Source: Toxonevra muliebris
Taxonomy: Eukaryota > Arthropoda > Insecta > Diptera > Pallopteridae
Direction: 5' to 3'
Assembly: GCA_963691655.1 (NCBI GenBank)
Contig: CAVNUY010000012.1
Location: 1 to 64,000, forward strand
Length of the DNA stretch: 64,000 nucleotides
Part shown: one piece after another, positions 1-11,115 of the stretch
Numbering within the stretch: the first letter of the stretch is position 1
Layout: every line of letters begins with the position of its first letter
Program-made: the position numbers and the translations under genes
Notes under the pieces: generated by a model
Seen by the model: the letters and a program-made list of their open reading frames with translations, nothing else
What the model was told of the DNA's origin: nothing
Databases searched by the model: none

Positions 1-656
1 CTTTATAAAACTTCATTCGGTCAAAAATTTGAGTATGCAGCGGCAGTTTTATTTAAGTTTGCGAATGAACTTAAACAAAACTGCTCTAAACGAATTCAAG
101 AAGTGTATCAATGCCCAACTAAGGAAATGTCTTGGTCTAATCAGATCCACTCTTATAAATGTAACATATCACATGGCGGCTGAAATTCTATTACCAATAT
201 AAACACTTAATAAATATAAGGACATTTTTGTTAAAATGAATCCTATAACAGTCCAACTGCAAATTAATAATAATAAAATGGAATTTTTTCAAAATAATAA
301 CGAAAAATCACAAACATATAAAGCAGTATTTAAACAAACATTTATTGAATAACAAACCATGGTTTAGCAACAAAAAATACAAATTTAAAAATCCAATTAT
401 TGCAAGAAAAGTCAACAGGATTTTATCGGGGCATAGTTTTTGTAAACAAACTTTGAATAGAATGAACATTTATGACAACAATTTATGCGAAGCATGTGAT
501 ACAATTGAAGACAACGACTACATTATTTTTACTTGCACAAAATATACAACAGTTAGACAAAATTTTCCACATATTAGACAATCCAGAAATTTAACAGAAT
601 TCCTGCAAATTCAAAACATCAATCAATTTAATATCCTTTTGGATTTTGTTCATTAA
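1..656 (+). pseudogene. I/Jockey-group LINE ORF2, 3' end
   Basis: This is the end of a non-LTR retrotransposon ORF2 that enters from the left edge. Bases 1-200 read, with one frameshift, as the C-terminal part of a reverse transcriptase; the pieces LYKTSFGQKFEYA and LRKCLGLIRST fit the thumb region of Jockey/I-type enzymes. After more damage an open stretch at 345-656 (103 codons) carries LSGHSFCKQ followed by a CxxC...FTC cysteine cluster, the C-terminal knuckle seen after RT or RNase H in I, R1 and LOA clade proteins. No RNase H motif survives between them. The frame breaks and stops show it is dead. Clade assignment is inference; the LINE identity is well supported. Confidence 0.75.
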
Positions 657-1096
657 ACACAAATAGGATTATAGAAATTATTATCCTTTTAAATTAGTGA
701 TGGCGATATTATTCTCGGGAATCGGGCCAAGTCAGTCTCTACGCCTCCCTTTGAAGAAGAGAGCTTACGGAGCAACATTAAATCCACAAAAAAATAATCA
801 ATTTAAGTGTTTCTTGTTGTGGTTGTTCTTGTTGATCTGTGTCGCTGTCTTCTAATTAGGTCTTGTTGCGCTTCCTCTCGTAGAAGAGGATGATTACACA
901 AAGAATCAATACTTCAGCGCAGATACCCAAGGCCACAAAGCGGCAAATTCGCCTTTAACACGAATATATGAAACATCACTAGCATCAGCACAGTGACCAA
1001 ATTCATTCAAAAATAAATACACTTGAATTCGCCTCCATCCTCCAAATTAATGTTATTTAAAATCTGTAAATATGTAATAATAATAATAAATTAGAA
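657..1096 (+). other. 3' UTR and (TAA)n tail of the LINE
   Basis: Non-coding sequence after the ORF2 stop, ending in about five TAA units at 1075-1090. Short TAA tails are typical 3' ends of I-type LINEs, so I place the element's end here. No other feature is visible. Confidence 0.5.
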
Positions 1097-1382
1097 AACA
1101 AATAAAAGTTGTCGGTATACTCACCACATCTTTTTTTTCAGAAATTTCAACTTGGTTGCAAACAAATGTACTACTTTTACAAATAAATAGAGGTTGTAGT
1201 TTCGCAATACTATTTTAAAATCATGTTAATTTAAACATTTTTTTTTTAATTTTCTCTACTTTCTAATAAATTATATAATTGTACGGAACTTTCAAATATA
1301 CTTTTACAGAAGATTTTCGCTTACTTTGCTTGTTTTAAAAATGAATATAATAATTAGTACCAGAAAATCCGGTTTTATTAAG

Positions 1383-1790
1383 GTTGTACCCTTGTAGCAT
1401 CTTCCTAGTGGTGTAATGCTAGATTTAATAATGCTATAAGGGTACAACTATCCTCATTAAAAAAAATTCAAGCACGGTTATATTCCTTGTAGCTAGAGCC
1501 AATTAAATGTTCTTCCAGTACTGGACCGAATCGTTGCTGGTGCATAACTTTTGAAATAAAGCTGGGATTAAATCTAGCGTTACTCCACTAGGAAGATGCT
1601 ACAAGGGTACAACTATCCTCTTTAAAAAAAATTCAAGCACGGTTATATTCCTTGTAGCTAGAGCCAATTAAATGTTCTTCCAGTACTGGACCGAATCGTT
1701 GCTGGTGCATAACTTTTGAAATAAAGCTGGGATTAAATCTAGCGGTACAGCACTAGGAAGACGCTATCCACAACTATCCACATCAAAAAA
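1383..1790. repeat. Tandem repeat with a leading inverted copy
   Basis: A unit of about 165 bp is present almost twice (1441-1605 and 1606-1770), then as a more diverged third start from about 1764. The two units are nearly identical. The 47 bp at 1383-1429 are an inverted copy of 1567-1613, differing at only a few positions, so an inverted end piece precedes the tandem array. No ORF. It may be the internal repeat block of a non-autonomous DNA transposon, but outer ends and a target duplication were not found. Confidence 0.75.
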
Positions 1791-2389
1791 ATTTCATTTC
1801 GTTGCTTGTCCTTGTAGCTGGATCCATTTTAATTTTCAGATAGAACTTGTATGAATCGTTACTTAATCATAGATTTTTCAACCTTTTAATGGAAAAGGTA
1901 ATGTCCACGTGAGAAAACATACATAAAATCGTATAAATATTTAATAATTTATTGAATTTAAGGGTTTTTATTTAGTTTTTGTGCATAAAGAAATATTTTG
2001 TTTATTATTTTCTTGTCATCTGAGTCACCCTGTGTTTTGGACATCTGATTTTTAGCGTCGTTGCTAACTTCACGCTAGTTTCGATATTCACAGGAAGTGG
2101 TCTTCTTTATTTCCTTATTACAGGGTAGTATTTTTTAGTACTTAGAAATACATTCATTATACAGAGGTGTATTGGTCATTGCACATAATCATTTCTACAG
2201 AGTTGTATTAATTGATGTTTTTTTTAACAAATGATAATAAGTACCTAAATACATTTCATAAATAAGTTTTTATTCCATTTGATTCATTTATTTAGGAAAT
2301 ATAAAAAGAAAGAATATTACTGAAATAGAAGCTACGAAAATGTGTATGTACAAAAGCTTTTTTCGCTTGTGCATATCAAAGAGTATAGA
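1791..2389. other. AT-rich DNA, no gene seen
   Basis: I see no coding, RNA or clear repeat signal here apart from the trailing edge of the preceding repeat. Confidence 0.5.
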
Positions 2390-4310
2390 TTATAAAAGTT
2401 CGCAGTTCGCCCTTTGTGTTGCTAAACATTTAAACTCAGACCAGCAATACGCTATTGTTGAAATTGGAACAAAGAAACGGCAGCGAGGTGCATGTAAAAA
2501 TGCACAAGAAGGATAATTTATTACAGTTTATAAGATATAAAATATGAAAAGTTTCAACATTTTAGCTAAATATTTTCATTCAACTAAAATATTTCAACAT
2601 TTAACTTATAAATATACTTATTAACATACATATATTTAGGTAAAATGTTGAAAATAGTAATAATATTTCTTCGCAATTTGATTTCATGAAATCAGTAGAA
2701 AAAGATTTAAAAGTACTTATATAAATTTCATAAAATCAAAACAAAACGTTTACATATTTGTATATAAAGAATATATAAATACTGTAAATGTTATTTGCAA
2801 AAAGAAACATTTTGTCTGCTAAATGTGTTGACAACCGTCGCTGTCACACCATCGGTATTGAATGTCGTTGCTGTTTCTACGTTTTTTGTTTTCAATTTTA
2901 ACAAGAGCGAATTACGACCTGTTTACAATATATACTTTTTGATATCAGTAAAATAAATACAAAAATAGTTTGTTTGCATGTTATCGTAGCAGCAGAATAT
3001 GAAATTTAACATGTACAAAAGAATAACACTGTATCTCATGTTAAAATCTGATTTTAACAGAAGAGCAAAGCAAAGGATAAGAAGTAGAGATGTGTTTTTG
3101 TTGTTTTCTCGATATTTGATAAAAATAAGCCATTATAGAATTTCAAATTTAGCATTTACATCGCACCTTGTTTTTTTTTATATTGTTCCAGCAAGAGCAA
3201 ATTGCGATCTCTTTATATACTCTTTGTAAGCGGAACAAAACGAAAAGAAGAGTTCGTTATTGTTTGTTTTTGTTCTCTCTCTCATTTGTCTTTGAATTTG
3301 TGTATGTATACACATATACATATATTCTACTCAAGCTAAAGCAATGATTTTAACAACGATGAATTCAATGCTTTGATCTATGAAAAAAATGGAAAAACTT
3401 CCGATGCTAATATTTTAATTATTATTATATTTATATATATTTTAGATACTTCATATTGCGTTGTTTTCCAGTTCTGAACTATATTTTAAAATTCAAGCCT
3501 CTAGCTCATCGGGAAGTTAGTTTAAAATCGATTGCAAAATTTGTACCGAACAGACTGACAGACAGACACCATTGAAAGCGAGTTGATATAAACGTGGTAA
3601 AATAATAAAACATAAATAAATACTAAAATTTCGTGTTTACAGGTTATTGTATCAGCGATATTTGAAATTTAACATGTGCAAAAGAATTAACATTGCACCT
3701 CATGTTAAAATAAGAAGAAGAGTTTTGTGTTCTTGTTGTTTACCAGAATAAGTCATTACAGCGATTTTGAAATTAACATTTTGAGAAATTTTAACATGCA
3801 CCTCATATGAGGTGCATGTTAAAATCGTATGGCCATGGCAGAGACATCGATAGATTTAACAGTGATAAGAAAAATAACATTTTGATAAGAATAAATTATG
3901 CCAAAAATATGGGATGCAATGTGAAATCGTATGGGCCAAAGCATTTAACATCTCATGTTAAAAATATGAGATGTCATGTGAGAAACTACATGAGTGTAGC
4001 TATTTTATATTTGAAAAATAATGTAAACAAAGAAATTGCAATTGTAAACAAAGAAAACTAAATTTAAAAAAGTATGAAATTTAAAATTTTCAAACAAAAA
4101 ATTTAATATTAAAATCTATGAATTGTCTTTTTTGTAAGTTTTCATTTATTCATTGATTATGAATTTATTAAATTTCATAAAATCAAATCAGAAAAATATA
4201 TTCAAAAGTATTTACTCGCATGTGCATAACAAAAAAGAAATCAATCACAATACATAAAATTAAAACAAACGTTTGTATATTTCTATATATTATGAATAGA
4301 CGAATATTGT
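2390..4310 (+). repeat. Interspersed repeat family C, composite copy
   Basis: Family C is recognised by phrases that recur many times in the window: GTTGACAACCGTCGC, AAGAGCGAATTGCGACC, ATGAAATTTAACATGTACAA and GACAGACACCATTGAAAG. In this copy an inverted piece (about 2395-2520) precedes plus-oriented modules (2700-2940, 2950-3230, 3300-3600, 3610-3810). Other copies lie near 4700-5064, 9050-9420, 16880-17640 and, mostly inverted, 52110-54480. There is no conserved ORF; the short open frames differ between copies. The class is unknown: foldback-like and Helitron-like arrangements are both possible. Confidence 0.7.
3788..3825. repeat. Perfect 38-bp palindrome
   Basis: Nineteen bases on each side of 3806/3807 are exact reverse complements; the half-site is ATTTTAACATGCACCTCAT. 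It lies where family C normally continues from CACCTCATATGA, so it probably marks an inverted junction with the unrelated piece at 3826-4120. Confidence 0.9.
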
Positions 4311-4699
4311 TTGCTTTTACACCAATCCTCCAGTTGCTCGGAGTACCGCTATTTTGGAAGATTTTCGGAGTATAGGTCCCCAAAACCAATTTTGGTGTTC
4401 AGACGCCCTCTTTACTTTTTATGGGAAATATTTTTGTCGAAGCAAGTATGTCAGTATTCCAAACCGTTCAGCCTGTATGAACAATTTTATATAAATTTTT
4501 GCCAAAAATCCTCTAAAACAGAGGTACAGGGAACAGGTGGAGGGTTGGTGTGGAGAGAAAAAATGTTTATATTTTTGTAATACACAACTTTGCCTCAGAT
4601 GCCAAAGTTGTAGGATCTCAAAATAATATACTTATCTACCAATATCAATTATAATTGCTATGATTTTTGCAAAAGAAATAAAATAAAAAAGCAAAAATA
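4311..4699. other. No gene seen
   Basis: An 89-codon open frame runs through 4311-4580, but it has no recognisable domain, no family resemblance and AT-rich, random-looking composition. I treat it as chance. Confidence 0.4.
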
Positions 4700-5064
4700 T
4701 ATTCCGTCGCTTGTGCAAATGTATCGTCGCCTGAGAATTGATTTGGCGTATGTGTGTAAGTATTCCTAAGCCTATACGCCAAATCAATACTCAGGCGATG
4801 GTATGTTTGTAGAATTTATATGTATGTATGTAAAATAAATACAAAAATTTTCTTGTTGACATGTTATCGTAGCAGCGATATATGGAATTTAACATGTACA
4901 AAAGAATTAACATTGCATCTCATGTTAAAACCAGATTGTAACGAAAACCGAAGCAAAATAAGAAGAAGAATCGTGTGTTTTTTGTTATTTTCCCGATAGT
5001 TGACGAAGTTTAGCCATTACAGCAATTTCAAAATGAACATTGTCAGAATAATTAACATTGCACC
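4700..5064 (+). repeat. Family C copy, target of hAT-1
   Basis: Contains the family C phrases ATGGAATTTAACATGTACA and CATTACAGCAATTTCAAAAT. It stops at 5064 and resumes at 6942 with CTCATATGAAATGTAGAT, the normal continuation seen near 9280. It is therefore one repeat copy interrupted by the hAT insertion at 5065. Confidence 0.75.
4725..4800. repeat. 76-bp hairpin shared by families A and C
   Basis: Two arms of about 27 bp, nearly exact reverse complements, flank a loop of about 22 nt. The left arm begins CGTCGCCTGAGAATTGATTT and the right arm ends with the same sequence reversed, with two changes. The same hairpin occurs at 10066-10141 and 33315-33390 inside family A, in a different sequence context. 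Confidence 0.85.
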
Positions 5065-5684
5065 CAGTGTTGCCAGAATGACGATTTTATCGTCATTTTG
5101 ACGATTTTTTGACCCAATGACGATTTGACGATTTTTGTTGAAAAATTACGATTTTTTAGATAAAAAACAACTACAAAAATTTTTTGTATTTTAAAATCTC
5201 TTCTGCTATTTTATACATTTAATGACAGGGACACATTTCAGTACGTTTTTAGGTAATTTTATGCACAATGGTTTCATTTAAGATAATGAAAATATTAACT
5301 ATTCAGCTTTTCTCTTCAGGAACTGAAACGTCTTTTGAAGGAATAAAGACTAGGTATATCTGTGTTGAACTTATTCTCCAGTGATACAATTTTGATTATG
5401 CTTTCCATGCACAAATATTTTAAAACTAGAGTATTTAATTCTTTATGTTAATAACATTGATTTCAGAGACAAAACAATATTTTCGGAAAGTAAAGATATA
5501 ACCTTGGCATTAACGGTTTCAGAATTGTTTTCAGAATTTGTACTTTTTGAATAGTACTTTTTTATAATGAGCTGTGTAATTAAATAAAAAAACGATTTGA
5601 TTTTAATAATGCTGCATTGAAAGAATTAAGTTTCTTTAGCCAGGAAAACTAATTTCAAAAAAAGTCAATTCATTACAAAGTTTA

Positions 5685-5858
5685 ATGTCACATTTTAAAA
5701 ATTTTGGGGACGAAAATTACTTTCAGCAACTAGATATCGACTTTACGGAGCTACGATATGTAGATTTTCAGACAATTCTTGATAAGGTGAATAAATTTGC
5801 AGCTGAAGAAAACTATTTCCAACATAAAACATGTTTTTTAGGAGACTATGAAAATTAA
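5685..5858 (+). pseudogene. 57-codon coding relic inside hAT-1
   Basis: An open frame from ATG at 5685 to TAA at 5856-5858 encodes an acidic, aromatic-rich peptide containing ENYFQQLDIDFTELRYVDF and ending CFLGDYEN. Its composition looks like genuine protein rather than translated AT-rich DNA. By position it could be a leftover of the hAT transposase or of a gene carried by the element, but I do not recognise the domain. No upstream continuation is open in the same frame. Confidence 0.35.
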
Positions 5859-6451
5859 ATCTAGAGGTTAATTTTCAAAGTCATGACTTAAGTTCATGTC
5901 AATTTCGTTATTCGGCCGTCTGATTTGCCCGTCTCTATATACATTGTTGTTGTGATGACTACATTTGTTCATTAACCTGTTTATATATAACTTCAAAACA
6001 TGTTGATTCATCAAAAGTATTTCCATTGCCAATTTTTTTTGAAGTTTTTTTTCTCTTGTCCTAGAGTAAAACCAACCGGATGTGACGTCGCGCGTAAGTT
6101 TGCAATGCAACATAATTTTGTCGACCAATGTGCATGAAGGGCTAAATATCAATATTCCGTAACTGAATTCACGAGCAAACTATATAATAAACGATTCATA
6201 AATAGTTTTAATTCAATATAACATTTTAATTATACACACGCACGCCTATGGCAGAAAGAACAATGTGTAGCGTCGCCATCTTAAAGTTTATGACAGTTAT
6301 ACATTTCACTTACAGATGGCGCAAATGTCCAAGGAATTACATGAAGATGTCGCACACAAAAAGAGTTCGGCTACAATTGTCATCGACATTACCGATACAG
6401 AGTTGCAATTTTTGTTCTAGCATTAATCCCAAAAAAAAAAATTGGTTGTGT

Positions 6452-6645
6452 ATTAATGAACACAAGGCAGAAGTGAAACTTCTGGTGAACTAAACGAAAC
6501 ACAAGCAAATAACAAGCAAATGAAATTAAAAAACACAAGCCATTGAAGTAAAAAATTTAGCGATTGAAAAATTTTATTTGCTTGTTATTTGCTTGTGTTT
6601 CGTTTAGTTCACAAGAAGTTTCACTTCTGTCTTGTGTTTGTTAAT
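6452..6645. repeat. Long near-perfect palindrome nested in hAT-1
   Basis: Arms of roughly 74 bp (6452-6525 and 6571-6645) are inverted copies with few mismatches, around a spacer of about 45 bp. The arm includes ACTAAACGAAACACAAGCAA. It could be a foldback MITE inserted in hAT-1 or a local inverted duplication. A clear target duplication was not found. Confidence 0.85.
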
Positions 6646-6969
6646 TTGGGTAATCCAAACTAAAAACACAAAATAATTTTTTTTAAATTGATGTGTTTAC
6701 CCAACTCGTCCGCAAATGTTGAAAGAATATTATATAAAAATCATTTAAATAAAACTAAGTGCAGAAATCGTTTAAACAATAAAACTCTTGAAGAGATATT
6801 ATAATACAAATGAGTACAAACATATTTAAAGTAAATAAATTTGAGTTTTTCTCTCATGACGATTTTTTTGTGAAAATGACGATTTTTTCTTACAATTTTG
6901 ACGATTTTTGAACTGAAGTTTTTGGCAACACTGATTGCACCTCATATGAAATGTAGATTTTTATATTAT

Positions 6970-8925
6970 ACTAGCTGACCTGGAAAAATTTGTTGCTTCC
7001 AATTTATGTAATTTGTTTTTAACCCAAATTCTGCCAGAATAAAACTTATTAAAAAGTCCGAAATAACGTAAATTCAACTTTTGGCTGTGATCTATAAATT
7101 GGTTTCTTAGATAGGACATGTGACATACTAGGAGAATTCGAGTTAATGAAAAAAAAGATTTTTTTCTATGTAGCTACCATATATTCTGAATATGAATTAA
7201 ATCGGACCATAAATGAAACTTATCAAAATGTCTTGGTTCCAGCGCAACCTACCGGGTCCATTTTTTTTTTAAATATTTGTTTGCTTGTAATTAACATATA
7301 TTCTAAACTAGCTGGGCTTCGCCCTACTTTGTCCGGAACTGGCAAAGTAGGGGTAATGCAAAAATTAAAACAACTAAAACGTTTGCAAGAGATATATCTC
7401 TTTGAGTGTGCCAGTCTCCGATCAAAATCGAATCATTACACTAATCATATCACTTACATGAGTAGTTCCACTTCCACGTGTTTAATGGTGTCAACATTCT
7501 TCTCAGTTATTGCTATCAACATCCCATCTTAACATACAAACCTTCATCATCTTACTTACTATGGCTTTCTAATAACTATCAACATACATCCTTTACAACT
7601 ACAATAAATTTTTATTGCTTGCCTTACTATGGTTCCCCATATTGCTGCCTTAATTTGCTAAAGCCCTAACACGCATTTTTCAAATTTTATAGGAGAACCA
7701 AAAAAAATTTGTGTATTTGGAGTCATGTATCGAGAATTTGTAATTTAAGCAAAAATAAAAGATTGCAAGTTTTCAGTGTACATTTCTAAAATTTTCGGTA
7801 CAAGGCACACTTTACCATAATCCATCGAAAACTCTATACTGAAAAATTGATGTTAGGGCCTTAGCAAAATATATACCTTTAGAAGCATTTGCTTTGTATG
7901 CCAAAAAACTTCCACATTCTGCCCAACAACTACTACTAACCATCCGCCTTTACACACAAACTGCCAGTGTGTTCTTTACAATGGTTTCTCAGGTATACAG
8001 TTTCAAACCTTTGAAGGTGTCACGCATAATTTATTTATTCCATTCATTTTTTTCTAGCATTTTCCATTGGCAATCAAAGCTCTCTAACCACAAATAATTT
8101 AGAAAACTAAACAGATATATAGGAGATGCAATGTCTCCTTTTTCAATTACACAGACCTTTTTCCTGTGGCATTACATTGCCAATTAACATCCTTGTACTA
8201 AATTTCTGGTTGTGGAGATATACCCGAAAATTATCTGAGTTATTGATGGGCATATGTCCATCAATAACTATGTATATGATAATGTATTCTGTTTGTTTGC
8301 CTCAAGTGGGATTTGAACCCACTATTTAAAAAAACTATTTCCAACATCCACTACTTTACTCTACCTCGCAACCAACTCATCTACAGAACAATATGAAGTG
8401 TTGTGATCAAATTGGTAACACGTAGTTACATTCATGCAAATAAAAAATAATTTAAAACAGAAAGCTCTCACGCATTCTTTTCGGTTTTGCGAAATAAAAA
8501 AAATTTGGGTTTGGTTCTAGGAAAAACAAATATATTTACAATAAAAAATAAGGGGAACGAATTTTTAATATAAAAATGCATTATACAGGTAAACTATTAA
8601 CTTTAGATATGTGCCACCACTGACTTTATTTTAGCAAACGATAAGATCTATAATCCTTCTATACATAATTTTTATATACCTCTTATAGTTTAAGCAGCAT
8701 TTTGCATTAAGTAGCTAAACTTTTCGAAAAAATTGACTTTGGTTCAAATATCGATCTATATTCAAGAAACTATTTGAAATGAACTTAATATAAATATCAA
8801 CTTAACTCGACAAATGTCCAAAGCAATTACATACGAAATTTCATGACAATCCGTTGCGAAATATAGAAACCTATTAGGACTAAACATTTAACAGCCTCTA
8901 TTGTTTATATATAGAAATTTTTATT
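6970..8925 (+). repeat. Interspersed repeat family B, longest copy
   Basis: Starts near TACTAGCTGACCTGG and ends near CCTCTATTGTTTATATATAG. Landmarks include GCTGGGCTTCGCCCTACTTT (7314-7333), CATGAGTAGTTCCACTTCCA and AAATTTCATGACAATCCG. Related copies lie at 25655-26281 and 34385-36596. The layout of a CTAGCTG start and a TATATATAGA end resembles repeats common in arthropod genomes. I cannot assign a class and see no conserved ORF. Near 8298-8430 it holds, in reverse, a module whose minus strand contains GTGGGTTCAAATCCCAC, a perfect tRNA T-arm-like hairpin. Confidence 0.65.
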
Positions 8926-9049
8926 TCATTTATCAATATTCAATACAATAAATACATGTACATCGGTAGTAAAGTATTTACATTTTTCTTAAATAAATAC
9001 ATTTGTAGTTAATAATAAAGAAAATAATAAAACATAAGAAATAATTACA

Positions 9050-9420
9050 GAAATTTCTTGTTTACATATTATCGTAGTAGCGATATATGAAATTTGACAT
9101 GTACAAAAGAATTAACACTGCCATCTCATGTTAAAATCAGATTGTAGCAGAAAACCGAAGCAAAGAATAAGAAGAAGAATCGTGTGGTTATTTTGTTTTT
9201 GCGACAATTGACGAAGATAAGCCATCACAGCAATTTCAAAATAAACATTTTGTGAACAAAATTAACATTGCACCTCATATGAAATGTAGATTTTCATATT
9301 ATATATTTTTATTTCATTTATCATTATTCAATATAAATAAATGCATGCACCTCACAATATGAGATGTAGAATTTTTTATAATATTTTTTTTTTTATTTCA
9401 TTTATCAATATTAATGTAAT
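9050..9420 (+). repeat. Family C copy
   Basis: Carries ATGAAATTTGACATGTACAA, CAGCAATTTCAAAATAAACA and CACCTCATATGAAATGTAGA in the same order as near 4860-5064 and 16990-17220, so it is a diverged copy of family C. There is no coding sequence. Confidence 0.7.
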
Positions 9421-9589
9421 ATTTAAATTTTGATGTGTAAACATTTTAGCTCACGGTATGGGCAAAATTTCAAATGTGTAAAATGTAAGAATAACTGTAT
9501 TGTAAGATGTAAGATAACTGTAACGTCCAGTTCCCCTCTCGCTTGCACTACTGCGCGACATGACTGTGCTACTCTAAACAACAAAGAGA

Positions 9590-10605
9590 AGAGAGGGAGA
9601 AATTAAAATACGAGCGGAGTTTGTTTGTTTATGTTTCGATCAATTTACTCACACATATATGTACATACGAAAACAAAATGTGTGTGTACATTTATTCGTG
9701 GCAGAAATATTTTTTAAAATATAAATTCAATACAAAATGATAAGTAATAAAGAATCTAGATTTCAATAAATGTATAAACAAAATGTAGTGATAATGATAG
9801 CAAACCACGGCATTATAAAAACTTTGCTTTGTGCATTAACCTCAGAAAGGCAACACTTTTTTATCTATGCAAATAGCAAATATGTTAAACAGAAAAAATC
9901 AAACTTATTTATTATAAAATCACTTATTTACTTCAATAAAAATACATTGTTTCTTATTTTTATTAAATGAAGTTAAGGCAAATCTCTTTGCGGTGCTTTT
10001 AAAAACTAGTGGGGTGACTGGTCACCCCTGTTGCCTTTCTAAGGTTAAATGCGGAAAGCACTTATCGTCGCCTGAGAATTGATTTGGCGTATGTGTGTAC
10101 AAATTCATATACCTATACGCCAAATCAATTCTCAGGCGACGTTATGTAAAATTTTCACATCTAATAAAATTTCAAATCGACAGGAAGAAAAACTTAAAGC
10201 ACGGAAAAAAATACAATTACAGCTGCGTATATGCGAACATATCGTGCCCGATGCATTGAGTAAATGAAAAATAATGCAACTACGATTTGGTGCAATTGCA
10301 AAATATTTTTGCATTCACTACAACAAATATATGCGATATGGAATAAAAATTTGCATTTGCAATGATGCAAGACCATTTGCAATTTATAGTGAATTGGGCT
10401 ATAATATATAAAAAAATAATGATATCTAATAAATTTTTAAGTTTATAAAAGAATTGTTTTAATTTGATTTACCTAGCATATATATTATACATCAAATCCC
10501 TATATATGGCTATACATATGTGAGCTTATGTACATGGCATTCAGTTGGCTTAACTGTTTACACATCAAATATCTTGCGTGCCTTGCACGCATCCATTGTT
10601 TTTTT
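9590..10605 (+). repeat. Interspersed repeat family A, copy 1
   Basis: Family A copies share the order: GGGGTGACTGGTCACCCC palindrome, GCGGAAAGCACTTAT, the 76-bp hairpin, CTAATAAAATTTCAAATCGA, ATGCGAACATATCGTGCCCG, and a final GCCTTGCACGCATCCATTG. This copy extends left to GAGCGGAGTTTGTTTGTTTA, matching the far end of the inverted copy at 50320-51970. Small open frames across ATCGTGCCCGATGCATT differ in frame between copies, so I do not call a gene. TIRs and target duplication were not identified. Confidence 0.8.
10066..10141. repeat. Perfect-stem hairpin in family A copy 1
   Basis: The 27-base arms (10066-10092 and 10115-10141) are exact reverse complements around a 22-nt loop. It is the best preserved of the four occurrences of this structure in the window. 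Confidence 0.95.
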
Positions 10606-11115
10606 TTTTAAATAACTACATTTGTAGTTAATAATAAAATATAAGAAATAAATACAAAAATTTCGTGTTTACATGTTATTGTATAGTATTGTGAACTACC
10701 GATATAGATAGACGTGTGGGTACCTGTGCTCCGCGGTTATCTGCCAATACAGTGCGTAAAACCAAATCCGTGGATCCGTAACTGGTGCCAAATCGTAGTT
10801 CTGTGAAACAAATATCGTTCGTAACGACTTCGTCGTAAATCTTTAAAATAATTGTTAAAAAAATTGAACTTTTAAATAATTTTAATTAGATAAAATTTTC
10901 GAACTTAAAATTTTGTTCTTCCACGCGCGAAATTGTAAACAAATAAAAAACAATTATATCTGTCTCATTTGTCAGCTGGTCGTCTTCGTAGCAACATAAG
11001 CGCCACCTGGCGTATGATAGTGAACTGAGTGTAAGTTTATCACTGTGTTGCCAGATAAATTAATGTGATAGACATTGGACGATTTTTGAGATTGTTTTGG
11101 GCATTCGACTCGACC

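Larger units (their letters stand above)
5065..6933 (+). mobile_element. hAT-1, non-autonomous hAT transposon
   Basis: The ends are inverted repeats CAGTGTTGCCA and TGGCAACACTG. The 8 bases ATTGCACC are duplicated exactly on both sides (5057-5064 and 6934-6941), the target duplication size expected of hAT elements. Just inside both ends lie repeated GACGATTTT motifs in both orientations, likely transposase-binding subterminal repeats. The 1869-bp interior has no intact transposase. It carries a 57-codon coding relic at 5685-5858 and a nested palindrome at 6452-6645. Confidence 0.92.

Noticed and set aside
3807..4061. 84-codon open frame with MRCMLKSYG and SHVKNMRCHV
   Set aside because: It starts in the perfect palindrome and is built from repeated ATGAGATG-like words; other family C copies do not keep it open.
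10079..10382. Several overlapping 60-62 codon frames in family A
   Set aside because: Frames differ between the three copies and cross the hairpin arm; substitutions show no coding pattern.
11041..11060. CACTGTGTTGCCAG, resembling a hAT left end
   Set aside because: It lies in the LINE 5' UTR without a partner end or target duplication.
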